Source: Vreelandella arcis
GTDB lineage: Bacteria; Pseudomonadota; Gammaproteobacteria; Pseudomonadales; Halomonadaceae
Direction of reading: 5' to 3'
Assembly (NCBI RefSeq): GCF_900103865.1
Contig: NZ_FNII01000001.1
Coordinates: 248,001 to 312,000, forward strand
DNA: 64,000 bases
Shown piece by piece: positions 27,529 to 37,492 of this stretch (its first letter is position 1; each line of letters begins with the position of its first letter). Both the position numbers and the translations under genes were made by a program. The notes beneath the pieces were generated by a model. It was given only the letters and a program-made list of their open reading frames with translations. It searched no databases and was not told where the DNA came from.

Positions 27529-28640
27529 TACTTTACTCCTGAGTAGGCATCGCTTGATTGAGTCGGAATGCCCTGATGATACTGCGGACTGAGGTCGTGC
27601 AGAGCCTCCATAAAGGCGGTGACGTGGTCGGGGTTGGTAAACTGGCTGATGCCGTGGCCCAGGTTAAATACGTGGCCCGGGCCGTGGCCGTAGCTTTCCA
27701 GCACGCGGGCCACCTCGGCGCGGATAGCGGAAGGACGAGCGAACAGCACGTTGGGATCCAGGTTGCCCTGTAGCGCCACTTTATGACCAACCCGAGCGCG
27801 GGCATCGGAAAGCTCGGTGGACCAGTCGATCCCCAGTGCATCAGCACCGGCGCAGGCGCTATGTTCGAGCCACTGACCGCCGTTTTTGGTGAACAGAATC
27901 ACCGGTACGCGGCGTCCGTCGTGCTCGCGGATCAGGCCAGCGACAATCTGTTCCATATAGCGCAGCGAGAACTCCAGGTAAGCAGGCGTTGATAGCGCTC
28001 CGCCCCAGGTATCAAAAATCTGCACCGCTTGGGCGCCGGCACGGATTTGCGCGTTGAGGTAATCGGTCACCGCGTGGGCCAGGGTATCCAACAGCTGGTG
28101 CATGGTGTCCGGCGTGTCGTAGAGCATGGTTTTGAGGTGGCGGAAATCTTTGCTGGAGCCGCCTTCGACCATGTACGTCGCCAGCGTCCAGGGGCTACCG
28201 GAAAAACCGATCAACGGCATGCGGCCATTCAATTCGCGACGAATCGTAGACACCGCACGCATCACGTAATCCAGGTCGCGCTCGGCGTCGGGTACGCTCA
28301 ACGCGGCGACTTCTTCCTGGGAGCGCACGGTTTTTTTAAATTTGGGCCCTTCGCCGGTTTCGAAATAAAGCCCCAGACCCATGGCATCGGGGATGGTCAA
28401 AATGTCCGAAAATAAAATGGCCGCATCCAACGGGAAGCGCTCAAGAGGTTGTAGCGTCACTTCGCAGGCCAGGTCATGGTTGCGGCACAAGTCCATAAAG
28501 CTGCCGGCGTCGGCGCGTTTAGCGCGGTATTCCGGCAGGTAGCGGCCTGCTTGGCGCATCATCCACACCGGAGTGCGGTCAACGGGCTGGCGAGCCAGCG
28601 CGCGAAGAAAACGATCATTTTGCAACGGTGTGGTGGTCAT
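27528..28640 (-). CDS. hemE: Uroporphyrinogen decarboxylase
   Basis: A 370-residue enzyme converting uroporphyrinogen III to coproporphyrinogen III. Motifs: [17 protein letters not shown], the substrate-binding [29 protein letters not shown] and the C-terminal [16 protein letters not shown]. The ATG at 28640 gives the family N-terminus; a GTG two codons earlier is possible. Confidence 0.96.
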   Translation of the reverse strand: MTTTPLQNDRFLRALARQPVDRTPVWMMRQAGRYLPEYRAKRADAGSFMDLCRNHDLACEVTLQPLERFPLDAAILFSDILTIPDAMGLGLYFETGEGPKFKKTVRSQEEVAALSVPDAERDLDYVMRAVSTIRRELNGRMPLIGFSGSPWTLATYMVEGGSSKDFRHLKTMLYDTPDTMHQLLDTLAHAVTDYLNAQIRAGAQAVQIFDTWGGALSTPAYLEFSLRYMEQIVAGLIREHDGRRVPVILFTKNGGQWLEHSACAGADALGIDWSTELSDARARVGHKVALQGNLDPNVLFARPSAIRAEVARVLESYGHGPGHVFNLGHGISQFTNPDHVTAFMEALHDLSPQYHQGIPTQSSDAYSGVK

Positions 28641-28827
28641 AAACACTTGCTCTTGAGAAATTTACCCGCATTGTAGTGGAGCAATTGTACTTGAAGATAG
28701 GGCGCCAAGCGGCGTTAAACATGGCAAAAATCGTCGCACCCAGGCAACTTTTCTCTCCAGTTGCTCATCAACCTAACCGTGAGCTGGCCTTCGCTTCCTG
28801 CTAAACTAGCTTCCCCATTCTTCCAAC

Positions 28828-28853
28828 ACTGGTTTGGTTAACTGGTTTGGTTA
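28828..28853. repeat. 13-bp tandem duplication in the ribA leader
   Basis: ACTGGTTTGGTTA occurs twice without a gap (28828-28840 and 28841-28853), ending 8 bases before the ribA ribosome site. It may be recent slippage or a regulatory tandem. The rest of the hemE-ribA gap is featureless. Confidence 0.85.
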
Positions 28854-28869
28854 ATCAGCGAGGTAACCT

Positions 28870-29505
28870 GTGACCATTCGCTTTATCGCCGCTTCCCGGC
28901 TGCCCACGCCCTGGGCTACATTTACTATGCATGGCTTCGAAGATGAGGCCACCGGCAAAGATCATATCGCCCTTACCTTGGGCGACGTGACTGGCGACGA
29001 GCCGGTGTTGGGGCGTGTTCATTCGGAGTGTCTGACCGGCGATGCGCTGTTCTCGATGCGCTGCGACTGCGGCTATCAACTGCAGGAAGCGCTGAAGCGG
29101 ATTGCCGAGCAGGGGCGTGGCGTGCTGCTATACTTACGCCAGGAAGGCCGTGGCATTGGCCTTTTGAACAAAATCCGTGCTTACCATCTGCAAGACCAAG
29201 GGGCTGATACCGTCGAAGCCAACGAACAGCTGGGGTTTGGTGCCGATATGCGCCGCTACGACCTGTGCGTGCCGATGCTCGACCATTTGGGCGTCAGTGC
29301 GCTCAAGCTGATGACCAACAACCCGCGCAAAGTCGATGCCCTGACCCGCGACGGGGTTAACGTTGTGGAACGTCTATCGATTACCACGGGTCTAAACCCT
29401 CATAACGAGCAGTATCTCTCCACTAAAGCTGGCAAGCTCGGCCATATGATGGCGTTGGATGACTTCACCCAAGCCAGCGATGTCGATATTGAGCGCAAGG
29501 GGTGA
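28870..29505 (+). CDS. ribA: GTP cyclohydrolase II
   Basis: A 211-residue enzyme catalysing the first step of riboflavin synthesis. Zinc cysteines are in [17 protein letters not shown], the catalytic region in [22 protein letters not shown], and the guanine-binding stretch in [16 protein letters not shown]. The start is GTG with GAGGT just upstream. It is an independent monofunctional RibA rather than a RibBA fusion; no FMN riboswitch was seen. Confidence 0.95.
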   Translation: MTIRFIAASRLPTPWATFTMHGFEDEATGKDHIALTLGDVTGDEPVLGRVHSECLTGDALFSMRCDCGYQLQEALKRIAEQGRGVLLYLRQEGRGIGLLNKIRAYHLQDQGADTVEANEQLGFGADMRRYDLCVPMLDHLGVSALKLMTNNPRKVDALTRDGVNVVERLSITTGLNPHNEQYLSTKAGKLGHMMALDDFTQASDVDIERKG

Positions 29506-29539
29506 TTTTGACGAGGGTTGACGACCAGGAGGCCCTGAT

Positions 29540-30238
29540 ATGGAAGTCGAGCGTAAAGAACAGAGTGAAGTCTTTTCTGAAGGGCAGGGCGAATTTAGCG
29601 CTCTCGAAGAGCGTCTAAACAGCATTTCCCACGGTTTCGGGGCTGCTCTCAGCCTGGTGGGAATGGTGGTGCTGTTGGTCGTTGCGAGCTTAGCGGTCAA
29701 AGTGGATCCGTGGAAAGTGGTCAGCATGAGCCTATACGGCACCACCCTAGTACTGCTGTATAGCGCCTCAACCCTTTACCACGCTATCTCGCACCGGCGC
29801 TGGAAGCAGCGTCTTCAATTACTCGACCACTGTGCGATTTATCTACTCATCGCGGGGACTTACACGCCCTTTCTGCTCGTCAATATGCGCGGTACCACGG
29901 GCTGGGTGTTGTTTTCCGTGGTATGGTCGCTGGCGCTAGTGGGCATTGGCTGCAAACTACTTTGGCCCCAGCGCCTTGGGGTTCTACGCGTGGTGGTCTA
30001 TCTGTTGATGGGTTGGATGATTGTGCTGGCTGCCGACGAAATGGCGGCTAGTTTATCGACCACCGGCATTGCATTGCTGGCGGCTGGGGGCATTGTCTAT
30101 ACGCTGGGCGTTGTGTTTTACGCCGTGCGGGCTATCCCATTCAATCATGCGATTTGGCATCTGTTTGTAATCGCCGGAAGCGCCTGCCATTACTTTGCCG
30201 TTTACAGCGCCGTTTTGCCCCACGCCACGGTGACTTAG
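29540..30238 (+). CDS. trhA: Hemolysin III family protein TrhA (PAQR-like)
   Basis: A 232-residue protein with seven membrane helices. The conserved PAQR/HlyIII polar residues are present: NSISHGFGA, SASTLYHAISH, LLDHCAIYLLIAGTYTPF, and FNHAIWHLFVIAGS, which form a probable metal site. Members have been linked to membrane energetics homeostasis; haemolysis is a historical label. Its stop interlocks with the convergent yfcE stop, and its last codons are part of a 69-bp repeat found again 585 bp downstream. Confidence 0.88.
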   Translation: MEVERKEQSEVFSEGQGEFSALEERLNSISHGFGAALSLVGMVVLLVVASLAVKVDPWKVVSMSLYGTTLVLLYSASTLYHAISHRRWKQRLQLLDHCAIYLLIAGTYTPFLLVNMRGTTGWVLFSVVWSLALVGIGCKLLWPQRLGVLRVVVYLLMGWMIVLAADEMAASLSTTGIALLAAGGIVYTLGVVFYAVRAIPFNHAIWHLFVIAGSACHYFAVYSAVLPHATVT

Positions 30239-30252
30239 TGTTCAGCGGCGGC
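30184..30252. repeat. Direct repeat copy 1 (trhA/yfcE junction)
   Basis: This stretch holds the last 18 codons of trhA and the last codons of yfcE. It recurs at 30769-30837 with 59 of 69 bases identical by hand alignment. The two copies bracket yfcE. Confidence 0.85.
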
Positions 30253-30759
30253 GACGCCCGGTATATATAGAGGGAGATGAATGATCGCGCTGCGTATGCC
30301 GCGTTGATCTATCCATAACTTGCCTAAGGTGATGGGGAGTTTGAAACGGCGCTTCCCGGCGGCGCCAGGGTTAAAGAGTAGCTTGCCAGCTAGGTATTCG
30401 TTGCGCGGTTTGTGGGAGTGGCCATGCAGAATGGCATCACATGGCGTCTCCGGATCAAAATCCTCTAAACGATGAACAAGATGCAGGCGTTGACCATTGA
30501 CGATAATGTCTTGGTGCATCGGCAAACGCGTCGCCCACGACGCTTTGTCGATATTACCTCGCACGCAGTGAACCGGCGCCATTGCGTCCAGGCGTTCTAA
30601 AATAGCGCTATCGTCTTCTTTGTTGCCCACATCGCCCAAATGCAGAATTAGGTCGCATCCCTGCAGCAACACAAGTGCCTCATCGCGCAGCAACCCGTGG
30701 GTATCGGAAATCACGCCGATGGGAGAAGTAAGCCGATAACGCGCTGTCGGTGGGCACAT
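30235..30759 (-). CDS. YfcE-type metallophosphoesterase
   Basis: A 174-residue calcineurin-like phosphodiesterase. Metal motifs are complete: GVISDTHG near 15-22, ILHLGDVGN, VRGNID and ILHGHSHKP. E. coli YfcE hydrolyses phosphodiester bonds in vitro; the natural substrate is unknown. AGAGG precedes the ATG. The gene is bracketed by a degenerate 69-bp direct repeat, a sign of duplication or insertion. Confidence 0.87.
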   Translation of the reverse strand: MCPPTARYRLTSPIGVISDTHGLLRDEALVLLQGCDLILHLGDVGNKEDDSAILERLDAMAPVHCVRGNIDKASWATRLPMHQDIIVNGQRLHLVHRLEDFDPETPCDAILHGHSHKPRNEYLAGKLLFNPGAAGKRRFKLPITLGKLWIDQRGIRSAIIHLPLYIPGVAAAEH

Positions 30760-30768
30760 TAATAACCT

Positions 30769-30837
30769 CTGCCACTAATTTGCCGTGTATAGCGCCGTTT
30801 TACCCCGTGCAACGGTGCCTTAGTGTTCAGCCGCGGC
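30769..30837. repeat. Direct repeat copy 2 with decayed trhA tail
   Basis: Translated like trhA it reads CH, a stop, then FAVYSAVLPRATVP and a stop, matching the real tail CHYFAVYSAVLPHATVT. On the minus strand it preserves the codons AAAEH plus stop that also end yfcE. It is therefore a decayed duplicate of the trhA/yfcE 3' junction. Confidence 0.85.
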
Positions 30838-30841
30838 TTTT

Positions 30842-30952
30842 TCACGCTCCATGGCTTTGACAATCCCCGTACTTCTCAGCCAGGTAACGGCAAATGGGCA
30901 GCGACTCAAACAGCCTAAGCTCACCGTCCTTCAGCACCTTGCCGTCGGGGGG
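30842..30952 (-). pseudogene. Glutathione S-transferase N-domain remnant
   Basis: On the minus strand this reads PPDGKVLKDGELRLFES and then LPICRYLAEKYGD, which is the GSH-binding beta3-beta4-helix segment of a GST (usual form GKVPAL-DGELVLFES-AICRYL-EKY), with two residues apparently lost after GKV. There is no start, and the frame runs out at TGA directly after. An adjacent stretch SPRAAARALGG in the same frame may be more of the N-terminus. A stem-loop CTCGGGC/GCCCGAG sits at 30964-30981. The remaining bases up to djlA hold nothing else. Confidence 0.6.
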
Positions 30953-31038
30953 CCCGCCAAGTGCTCGGGCGGCTGCCCGAGGGCTTGTGAAGTTGCGTTT
31001 TCAATCTAAGACGCTGAACCATTACCTGTCATGGTTCT

Positions 31039-31797
31039 TTATCCCCGCGCTTCACGGATCCGGTCATAAGCATTACTGATTTCGCTGGTTCGCGCCTGGG
31101 CCACTTCACGCATGCTTTCAGGCAGCCCTTTGCCCGCCAGTTTGTCCGGGTGGTTCTGGCTCATCAGGCGTCGATAGGCCTTTTTAATCTCGGCGTCGCT
31201 GGCGTCTTCCGATACGCCCAGCACCCGGTAAGCATCTTTAAGGGCTTCTTCGCTGGCGCCTTGCGAGTTGGCGGCAGCGCCGTGCAGCATGGCTTCGATT
31301 TGCTGTACTTCGGCTTCGCTACAGCCCACGCCGCGCGCCACGCGTAGAATCATCTCCTGCTCGGCATCGTGCAGCACGCCGTCGGCGGCGATCGCCGACA
31401 GCTGCACCTGCAGAAATACCTGACGCATCACGGGCTGGTGGCGGGTGAGACGGTTCACGCTGGCAAGCTCAGCGTCTAAATCAAAGTCATCGGCGCGGCC
31501 GCGTTCAAAAGCGGCGCGTGACTTGTCGCGTTGTTCGCCTTGCAAACGCATCTGGTCGAAGAGTTTTTCGGCAATATCCAGCTCGCCTTCGGTCACTTTG
31601 CCGTCCGCCTGGCACAAGCAGCCCATCACCGAAAAAATCGATTCCAAAAAGCCTTCTTGAATGCGCATTCGCGCGACATTTAAGCGCCGCTTGATACTCC
31701 GTCCAAGCCACCAGCCCAAGCCACCGCCCACTAACAGGCCAACGGGGCCGCCCACAGCGAGGCCGATCAGTCCAAATACAATAATCAGAAATAACAT
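31039..31797 (-). CDS. djlA: DjlA-type co-chaperone (TerB-like plus J domain)
   Basis: A 252-residue inner-membrane J protein. Residues 1-32 form a Gly-rich membrane anchor (MLFLIIVFGLIGLAVGGPVG), 50-165 a TerB-like helical domain (SVMGCLCQADGKVTEGELDIAEK), and the C-terminus a J domain with the NHPDKL tripeptide loop. It stimulates DnaK ATPase at the membrane. It lies downstream of dxs in the same orientation. Confidence 0.92.
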   Translation of the reverse strand: MLFLIIVFGLIGLAVGGPVGLLVGGGLGWWLGRSIKRRLNVARMRIQEGFLESIFSVMGCLCQADGKVTEGELDIAEKLFDQMRLQGEQRDKSRAAFERGRADDFDLDAELASVNRLTRHQPVMRQVFLQVQLSAIAADGVLHDAEQEMILRVARGVGCSEAEVQQIEAMLHGAAANSQGASEEALKDAYRVLGVSEDASDAEIKKAYRRLMSQNHPDKLAGKGLPESMREVAQARTSEISNAYDRIREARG

Positions 31798-31824
31798 GGC
31801 AATCTCTAACGTTGATGAAAAAAG

Positions 31825-33750
31825 TTATGGTAGCCGGGCGCGGATCGCGCGCTCGATGCCGTCGGCATCCAGGCCGCAGTCGCGAAGCAGTTCGGCGGGG
31901 GTGCCGTGTTCCACAAAGGCATCCGGCAAGCCGATATTAAGCACCTCTACCTGAACGCCTTCAGCATGCAGGAGCTCATTTACCGCGCTGCCCGCCCCGC
32001 CGGCGACGACGTTTTCCTCCAGCGTGACCAGCAGTTCGTGCTCGTCGGCGGCGTGAAGGATGGCGTCACGATCCAGCGGTTTGATGCTGCGCATGTTGAT
32101 GTGCGTGGCGTCGAGCCTGTCGGCCACCTCGGCAGCGGCGCTGTTCACGCTGCCAAAGGCGAGGAGCGCGATGCTGGCACCTTCGCCGGTCGCTTTGCGG
32201 CGCACCTCGGCCTGGCCAATGGCTAACGCTTCCAGGTGGTCGGGAATTGTCACGCCAGGGCCAGTGCCACGGGGGTAGCGCACGGCGGCAGGGCCAGGAT
32301 GATGGTAGGCCGCACTCAACATCGCCCGGCACTCGGCTTCGTCGGCCGGGGCGAGAATCACCATGCCCGGCACGCAGCGCAGAAACGACAGATCCATGCT
32401 GCCGTGGTGAGTGGGGCCGTCTTCGCCCACTAAGCCAGCGCGGTCAATGGCAAAGGTGACGTCGAGGTGCTGTACCGCAACGTCGTGAATCAACTGATCG
32501 TAGCCGCGCTGCAAAAAGGTGGAATAAATCGCCACCACCGGTTTCATACCTTCACATGCCATGCCCGCCGCCAGCGTCACCGCATGCTGCTCGGCAATTG
32601 CGACATCGAAGTAGCGCTCTGAGTACTCTTTTGAGAACCGAATTAGGTCAGAGCCTTCGCGCATCGCCGGGGTAATGCCTATCAATCGTGAGTCGGCGGC
32701 GGCCATATCGCACAACCAGTCGCCGAACACGTTGCAGTACTTTTTCTTTGGCGCGGCCTCTTTAATGATGGGCTTCTTGAGCGGTCCGGTATTGGACGCA
32801 ACGCTGGGCTTTTCCAGCTTGGTGATGGCGTGGTAGCCAATCTGATCTGCTTCGGCGGGCAGGAAACCTTTGCCCTTGACGGTTTTGACATGCAGAAATT
32901 GCGGGCCCTCAAGGTCACGCAGGTTTTCCAGTGTCTCGGTCAGCGTATCAAGGTCATGGCCATCAATGGGGCCGACGTAGTTAAAACCCATCTCTTCAAA
33001 CAGCGTGGCGGGGCTGACCATGCCTTTCATGTGTTCTTCGGTGCGCCGCGCGAGCTCAAGCGCCCCGGGCAGGTGGGACAGCACTTTCTTGCCCTCTTCG
33101 CGCATTTTGAGATAGGGCTTGCTGGACAGCACCCGGGCCAGGTAGGTCGCCATGCCGCCGACGTTTTCGGAGATCGACATTTCGTTGTCGTTGAGGATCA
33201 CCAGCATGTTGGCGTCGACGTGCCCGGCATGGGCAAGGGCTTCAAAGGCCATGCCCGCGCTGAGCGCACCGTCGCCAATAATGGCGCAAACCCGGCGGTT
33301 TTCCCCTTGGGCGCGAGCGGCGAGTGCCATCCCCAGCGCCGCTGAAATTGACGTGCTGGAGTGACCAACACCAAACGTATCGTAGCCAGATTCGGCACGC
33401 CGCGGAAAAGCCGCGAGACCGCCGTGCTGACGAATGCTCAGCATTGCTTCGCGGCGGCCGGTGAGAATTTTGTGCGGGTACGCTTGGTGGCCGACGTCCC
33501 ACACTAAGCGGTCGTCGGGCGTATGAAACGCGTGGTGCAGCGCCACGCTAAGCTCGACCACCCCCAGGCCTGCGCCAAAATGGCCGCCAGAAACCCCTAC
33601 GCTGTAAAGCAGGTAGGCGCGCAGCTCATCGGCCAGTTGGGCCAACTGCTTGTCGTTCATGGCCCGCAGGGCAGCAGGATGGTCAAAAGAGTCGAGCAGC
33701 GGCGTCGCGGGACGCTCGCGGGGTATCTCGTCGAACAGCTTCATGGGCAT
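31825..33750 (-). CDS. dxs: 1-deoxy-D-xylulose-5-phosphate synthase
   Basis: A 641-residue thiamine-diphosphate enzyme that makes DXP from pyruvate and glyceraldehyde 3-phosphate, the first step of the MEP pathway. Motifs: [15 protein letters not shown], the TPP motif [20 protein letters not shown], and [15 protein letters not shown]. The start lies 3 bases after the ispA stop with no clear ribosome site, suggesting translational coupling; MPM offers two ATGs. Confidence 0.97.
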   Translation of the reverse strand: MPMKLFDEIPRERPATPLLDSFDHPAALRAMNDKQLAQLADELRAYLLYSVGVSGGHFGAGLGVVELSVALHHAFHTPDDRLVWDVGHQAYPHKILTGRREAMLSIRQHGGLAAFPRRAESGYDTFGVGHSSTSISAALGMALAARAQGENRRVCAIIGDGALSAGMAFEALAHAGHVDANMLVILNDNEMSISENVGGMATYLARVLSSKPYLKMREEGKKVLSHLPGALELARRTEEHMKGMVSPATLFEEMGFNYVGPIDGHDLDTLTETLENLRDLEGPQFLHVKTVKGKGFLPAEADQIGYHAITKLEKPSVASNTGPLKKPIIKEAAPKKKYCNVFGDWLCDMAAADSRLIGITPAMREGSDLIRFSKEYSERYFDVAIAEQHAVTLAAGMACEGMKPVVAIYSTFLQRGYDQLIHDVAVQHLDVTFAIDRAGLVGEDGPTHHGSMDLSFLRCVPGMVILAPADEAECRAMLSAAYHHPGPAAVRYPRGTGPGVTIPDHLEALAIGQAEVRRKATGEGASIALLAFGSVNSAAAEVADRLDATHINMRSIKPLDRDAILHAADEHELLVTLEENVVAGGAGSAVNELLHAEGVQVEVLNIGLPDAFVEHGTPAELLRDCGLDADGIERAIRARLP

Positions 33751-33753
33751 TGT

Positions 33754-34647
33754 CTAGTGGTCGCGCTCGATCATGTAGTGGGCAAGGTCGGCCAATGGCT
33801 GCGCGTTCTTGCCCAGCGGGGCAAGCGCGGCGATGGCCTCGTCAATTAGCGTCTGGGCTTTGTGTTGTGCGCCCTCAAGTCCCAGTAAACCGGGGTAAGT
33901 GGGCTTAGCGCGGGCGGCATCGGCGCCCGATGTTTTGCCGAGCGTGTCGGTGTCGCCGGTCACGTCGAGCACATCGTCATGAATCTGGAAGGCTAGCCCA
34001 ATGGCGCGGGCGTAGCGAATTAGCGCTTTTAAACGCGGGTCGTGCTCGTCAACGGCGATCAATCCGCCCAAGCGAACCGCCGCCACAATCAGCGCGCCGG
34101 TTTTATGGGCATGCATGTGGGCCAGGGCGTCAACATTAGGGTGGCCACCAACGGCGGCTAGATCCAGCGCCTGACCGGCAACCATACCATCTCGGCCGGA
34201 GGCGGTGGCCAGGGTGGTGACCAAACTGCCCAGCCGTGGATGCGCCGTGCGCGCCAAGACTTCAAAGGCCAACGCTTGCAGCGCATCACCGGCGAGAATG
34301 GCGGTGGCTTCGTCGAAGGCCTTGTGGACGGTGGGCTGGCCGCGGCGCAGGTCGTCGTCATCCATGGCGGGCAAGTCGTCGTGAATCAGCGAGTAGGCAT
34401 GAATCAACTCGATGGCGGCCGCCGGCGCGTCAAGCTCTTCGTCGCGAGCCCCCAGTGCCTGACCGGCTAAATATACCAGCAACGGGCGTAGCCGTTTGCC
34501 GCCAACCAACAGGCCATGGCGCATCGCGGCTTCAAGACGCGGTTCAGTGGCCGTGCGTGTATCAAACAGCGCGGATAGGGTGGCGTCGACACGGGCGTTG
34601 CTGGCATCACGTAATGTGGCCAGTCCAGCGGCGTGGGTCGCTACCAT
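33754..34647 (-). CDS. ispA: Farnesyl diphosphate synthase
   Basis: A 297-residue short-chain prenyltransferase. The first Asp-rich motif is [14 protein letters not shown] and the second is [13 protein letters not shown]; Ser/Leu residues before the first motif fit a C15 product. AAGGAG precedes the ATG. Its 5' end overlaps xseB by 7 bases, giving the common order xseB-ispA-dxs. Confidence 0.95.
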   Translation of the reverse strand: MVATHAAGLATLRDASNARVDATLSALFDTRTATEPRLEAAMRHGLLVGGKRLRPLLVYLAGQALGARDEELDAPAAAIELIHAYSLIHDDLPAMDDDDLRRGQPTVHKAFDEATAILAGDALQALAFEVLARTAHPRLGSLVTTLATASGRDGMVAGQALDLAAVGGHPNVDALAHMHAHKTGALIVAAVRLGGLIAVDEHDPRLKALIRYARAIGLAFQIHDDVLDVTGDTDTLGKTSGADAARAKPTYPGLLGLEGAQHKAQTLIDEAIAALAPLGKNAQPLADLAHYMIERDH

Positions 34648-34928
34648 GGCGGCGTCTCCTTGCTGTCGTCTGCATCGTCCGTGGGATTGTCGGGGCCGGC
34701 AAAGGGCGCAACGTTCAAACGGCCTTCGCTATCTTCGCTTAGGGCGCGCACTTTTAACTCGGCGCTATCCAGGCGCTGCTGAGCATCGCGGGTTAGGCGG
34801 ACACCTTGCTCGAAGGCCGTCAGTGCATCTTCCAATGAGAGTTCGCCGGACTCAAGGCGTTCCACGAGCGTTTCGAGTTGCTCGACCGTGGCGGCAAAAT
34901 CTTGTGCGGGGGGTGTCGTGTCGCTCAT
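34641..34928 (-). CDS. xseB: Exodeoxyribonuclease VII small subunit
   Basis: A 95-residue protein with the XseB helical core [23 protein letters not shown] and [19 protein letters not shown]. The last 30 residues are acidic, disordered and longer than usual. It partners XseA in single-strand DNA degradation. It is the first gene of the isoprenoid operon. Confidence 0.94.
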   Translation of the reverse strand: MSDTTPPAQDFAATVEQLETLVERLESGELSLEDALTAFEQGVRLTRDAQQRLDSAELKVRALSEDSEGRLNVAPFAGPDNPTDDADDSKETPPW

Positions 34929-35218
34929 TGGGCAATGCCTGCTGTTAGTCCTGGCGCTCTGATGCGGGCGCGGGTGCCTGCAAATCGTATTTTCAAACCG
35001 TGTCTGTCAATAACAGGCCCACAGTATACACCGAGGCTGGGGGGTGGCGTCTGCCCTCATTGCCTTGGAAAGACGGCGACTTGCGCCGCGTTCATCTTGT
35101 AAACGCAGACTTTTCATCACGCGGGCAGGGCGTGTACGGGGGCGGATGTGCTACCCTACGAGCCTCCCACGAACCGAATACACGGCGCATGCCGCCGACC
35201 ATAGAGGTTGATTCAGCC
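34929..35218. promoter_or_regulatory. Divergent intergenic region xseB/serA
   Basis: 290 bp between divergent genes. It must hold both promoters but no convincing -35/-10 pair, operator or riboswitch fold was picked out by eye. An open frame runs through it into serA, but it lacks family similarity and is not taken as coding. Confidence 0.5.
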
Positions 35219-36463
35219 ATGGCCAAAACGTCCCTGGACAAGAGCAAGATCAAGATCCTGCTACTCGAGGGCGTCCACCAAAGCGCGGTGGACAATTTTC
35301 ACAACGCAGGCTACGAAAACATCGAGCACCTGCCGACATCGCTGGATGAAGACGCGCTGATCGATAAGATCCGCGACGTGCACTTCATCGGCATTCGTTC
35401 CCGTACTCAACTGACCGAGCGCGTGTTCGAGGCGGCGGAAAAGCTGGTGGGCGTTGGCTGTTTCTGTATTGGTACCAATCAGGTTGATCTCAATGCGGCC
35501 CTCAAGCGCGGCATCGCGGTGTTCAATGCGCCTTACTCCAACACCCGCTCGGTGGCGGAGTTGGTTCTCGCCGAAGCGATTATGTTGCTGCGCGGTATTC
35601 CTGAGAAAAATGCCCGCGCCCACCAGGGCGGTTGGTTGAAGTCGGCCAAAAATTCCCACGAAGCGCGGGGCAAAACCCTGGGTATCGTGGGTTATGGCAG
35701 CATCGGTGCGCAGCTGTCGGTGCTCGCCGAATCGTTGGGCTTTAACGTTATTTATTACGATGTCATCACCAAGCTAGGCATGGGCAACGCCAACCAAGTC
35801 GGTAGTCTTGAAGAGTTACTTGGCCGCTCTGACGTCATCAGCCTGCACGTGCCCGATTTGGCGTCCACTCGCTGGATGGTCGGCGAGAAAGAGATCGCTG
35901 CCATGAAGCCAGGGGCGATCTTCATCAATGCTTCCCGCGGCAGCGTGGTGAAAATCGAGCCGTTAGCCGAGGCGATTAAAGCCGGCAAGCTCAACGGGGC
36001 GGCGATTGACGTATTCCCCGTCGAGCCCAAGGGCAATAGCGAAGAGTTCGAAAGCCCGTTGCGCGGTCTGGAAAACGTAATTCTGACGCCGCACATCGGC
36101 GGCTCTACCCTGGAAGCCCAGGAAAATATCGGCATCGAAGTGTCCGAAAAGCTGATCACCTATTCGGACAACGGCACCACGGTGACTTCGGTCAACTTTC
36201 CCGAAGTGGCGCTGCCGGCGCATCCAGACAAGCATCGCTTGCTGCATATCCACGACAACGTGCCCGGCGTGCTCTCGCAGATTAACCGCGTGCTTTCCGA
36301 AAACGGCATCAACATCTCGGCGCAGTTCCTGCAAACCAACGATAAAGTGGGTTATGTCGTGATCGACGTCGACAAGGCCTACGGCCCTCAGGCGCTGGAA
36401 GCCTTGAAGAAGGTAGAACACACGCTGAAGATTCGCGTGCTGTATTCAGCGCATAACAGCTAA
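35219..36463 (+). CDS. serA: D-3-phosphoglycerate dehydrogenase
   Basis: A 414-residue enzyme of the E. coli SerA type, the first step of serine synthesis. It has the NAD-binding GYGSIGAQLS, catalytic R in NASRGSVV, E in VFPVEPKGN, H in TPHIGGST, and a C-terminal ACT domain (LLHIHDNVPGVLSQINRVLSENGINI) that mediates serine inhibition. Start 35219 has GAGG 10 bases upstream and matches the family N-terminus. Confidence 0.96.
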   Translation: MAKTSLDKSKIKILLLEGVHQSAVDNFHNAGYENIEHLPTSLDEDALIDKIRDVHFIGIRSRTQLTERVFEAAEKLVGVGCFCIGTNQVDLNAALKRGIAVFNAPYSNTRSVAELVLAEAIMLLRGIPEKNARAHQGGWLKSAKNSHEARGKTLGIVGYGSIGAQLSVLAESLGFNVIYYDVITKLGMGNANQVGSLEELLGRSDVISLHVPDLASTRWMVGEKEIAAMKPGAIFINASRGSVVKIEPLAEAIKAGKLNGAAIDVFPVEPKGNSEEFESPLRGLENVILTPHIGGSTLEAQENIGIEVSEKLITYSDNGTTVTSVNFPEVALPAHPDKHRLLHIHDNVPGVLSQINRVLSENGINISAQFLQTNDKVGYVVIDVDKAYGPQALEALKKVEHTLKIRVLYSAHNS

Positions 36464-36491
36464 ATCCGCACACTAGGTTAATCGTGAAACA

Positions 36492-36519
36492 AAAACGGCC
36501 CCATCGTGGGGCCGTTTTG
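36492..36519. terminator. Bidirectional terminator serA/pirin
   Basis: AAAACGGCCCCA, a TCG loop, then TGGGGCCGTTTT make a 12-bp stem usable by both convergent genes. Confidence 0.93.
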
Positions 36520-36544
36520 CACTGCGTGGAATATCCCTGTCGGT

Positions 36545-37234
36545 TTAGGCCAAGTCGAATAGCAGCACTTCGCCTGCCTCTTTGCCAGTGAGGTTAATGG
36601 TCTCTTCCGGCGTAAATGCCGCGGCGTCGCCTGCGCTCAGTGTCTCGCCGTTAACCTCCATGGTGCCATTGACCACGTGCAGCCAGCCATAACGCGAAGG
36701 CGGCGCTGCCACTTGTTCGTCAGGGCTAAACAGACCCGCGTAGAGGTTAACGTCCTGATTGATGCTTACGGAGCCTTCGCGGCCCGCTTGAGAGGCCACT
36801 AGGCGCCACTGGCCCTGGCGCTCGGCGATTGGAAAATTCTTTTGCTCGTAGCTGGGAGTAATGCCGCGCTGGGCAGGCTCGATCCAGATCTGCAGGAAGT
36901 GCAGGCTGTTTTCCTTGGAGTGGTTGAACTCACTGTGCAGCACCCCGGTGCCCGCTGACATGCGCTGCACGTCGCCTGGGCGCATGACCTCGCCGTTGCC
37001 CATGTTGTCCTTGTGCTCCATTTCACCTTCCAGCACGTAGGAAATAATCTCCATATCCCGGTGGGGGTGGGCGCCAAAGCCGTGGCCGCCGGATACGCGG
37101 TCTTCATTGATCACGCGCAGCGCGCGAAAGCCCATGTGGTTAGGGTCCATGTAATTGGCAAACGAAAACGTATGGTAAGAGCGCAGCCAGCCGTGGTCGG
37201 CGTAGCCGCGCTCGAGGGCACGGCGAATCTTCAT
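36545..37234 (-). CDS. Pirin family bicupin protein (YhaK/YhhW-like)
   Basis: A 229-residue bicupin. The N-terminal cupin has the metal ligands GFGAHPHRDMEIISYVLEGE, EHKDNMGN and HSEFNHSKEN. Members can show quercetin dioxygenase activity in vitro or act as redox sensors; the cellular role is open. The ATG at 37234 has GGGAG 8 bases upstream; the 51-codon upstream extension is not family-like. It is divergent from trhO. Confidence 0.9.
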   Translation of the reverse strand: MKIRRALERGYADHGWLRSYHTFSFANYMDPNHMGFRALRVINEDRVSGGHGFGAHPHRDMEIISYVLEGEMEHKDNMGNGEVMRPGDVQRMSAGTGVLHSEFNHSKENSLHFLQIWIEPAQRGITPSYEQKNFPIAERQGQWRLVASQAGREGSVSINQDVNLYAGLFSPDEQVAAPPSRYGWLHVVNGTMEVNGETLSAGDAAAFTPEETINLTGKEAGEVLLFDLA

Positions 37235-37492
37235 GTAATGCTCCCGAGTGTTAGCGAACGAAAATAGCGGTAATGAACGATACCGCTCAATATACGCTGG
37301 GCAGCGGTGGTATGGGGGTGAAGGTTTCTCAATGATTAAATCGAATAAATCGACGTATCGGGTTCGTCGCATCGTGACTTGAATCAAATTACCACCTTGC
37401 GTGGTACGCGCTTTGCGACAAACTTTTTGCTAAAATATGGCCGCTTATTAACCTGGTCCGCCTTTTACGGGGGCGACTACCTGGAGTTTGTT

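Noticed and set aside
28681..28869. Possible FMN riboswitch before ribA
   Set aside because: None of the conserved FMN-aptamer segments are present; the region only holds the 13-bp tandem repeat.
30894..31079. Plus-strand 61-codon frame between yfcE and djlA
   Set aside because: It is antisense to the GST remnant and runs into the djlA 3' end; no homology or ribosome site.
35000..35218. In-frame upstream extension of serA by 73 codons
   Set aside because: No SerA similarity, low-complexity content and no ribosome site; the ATG at 35219 matches the family start.
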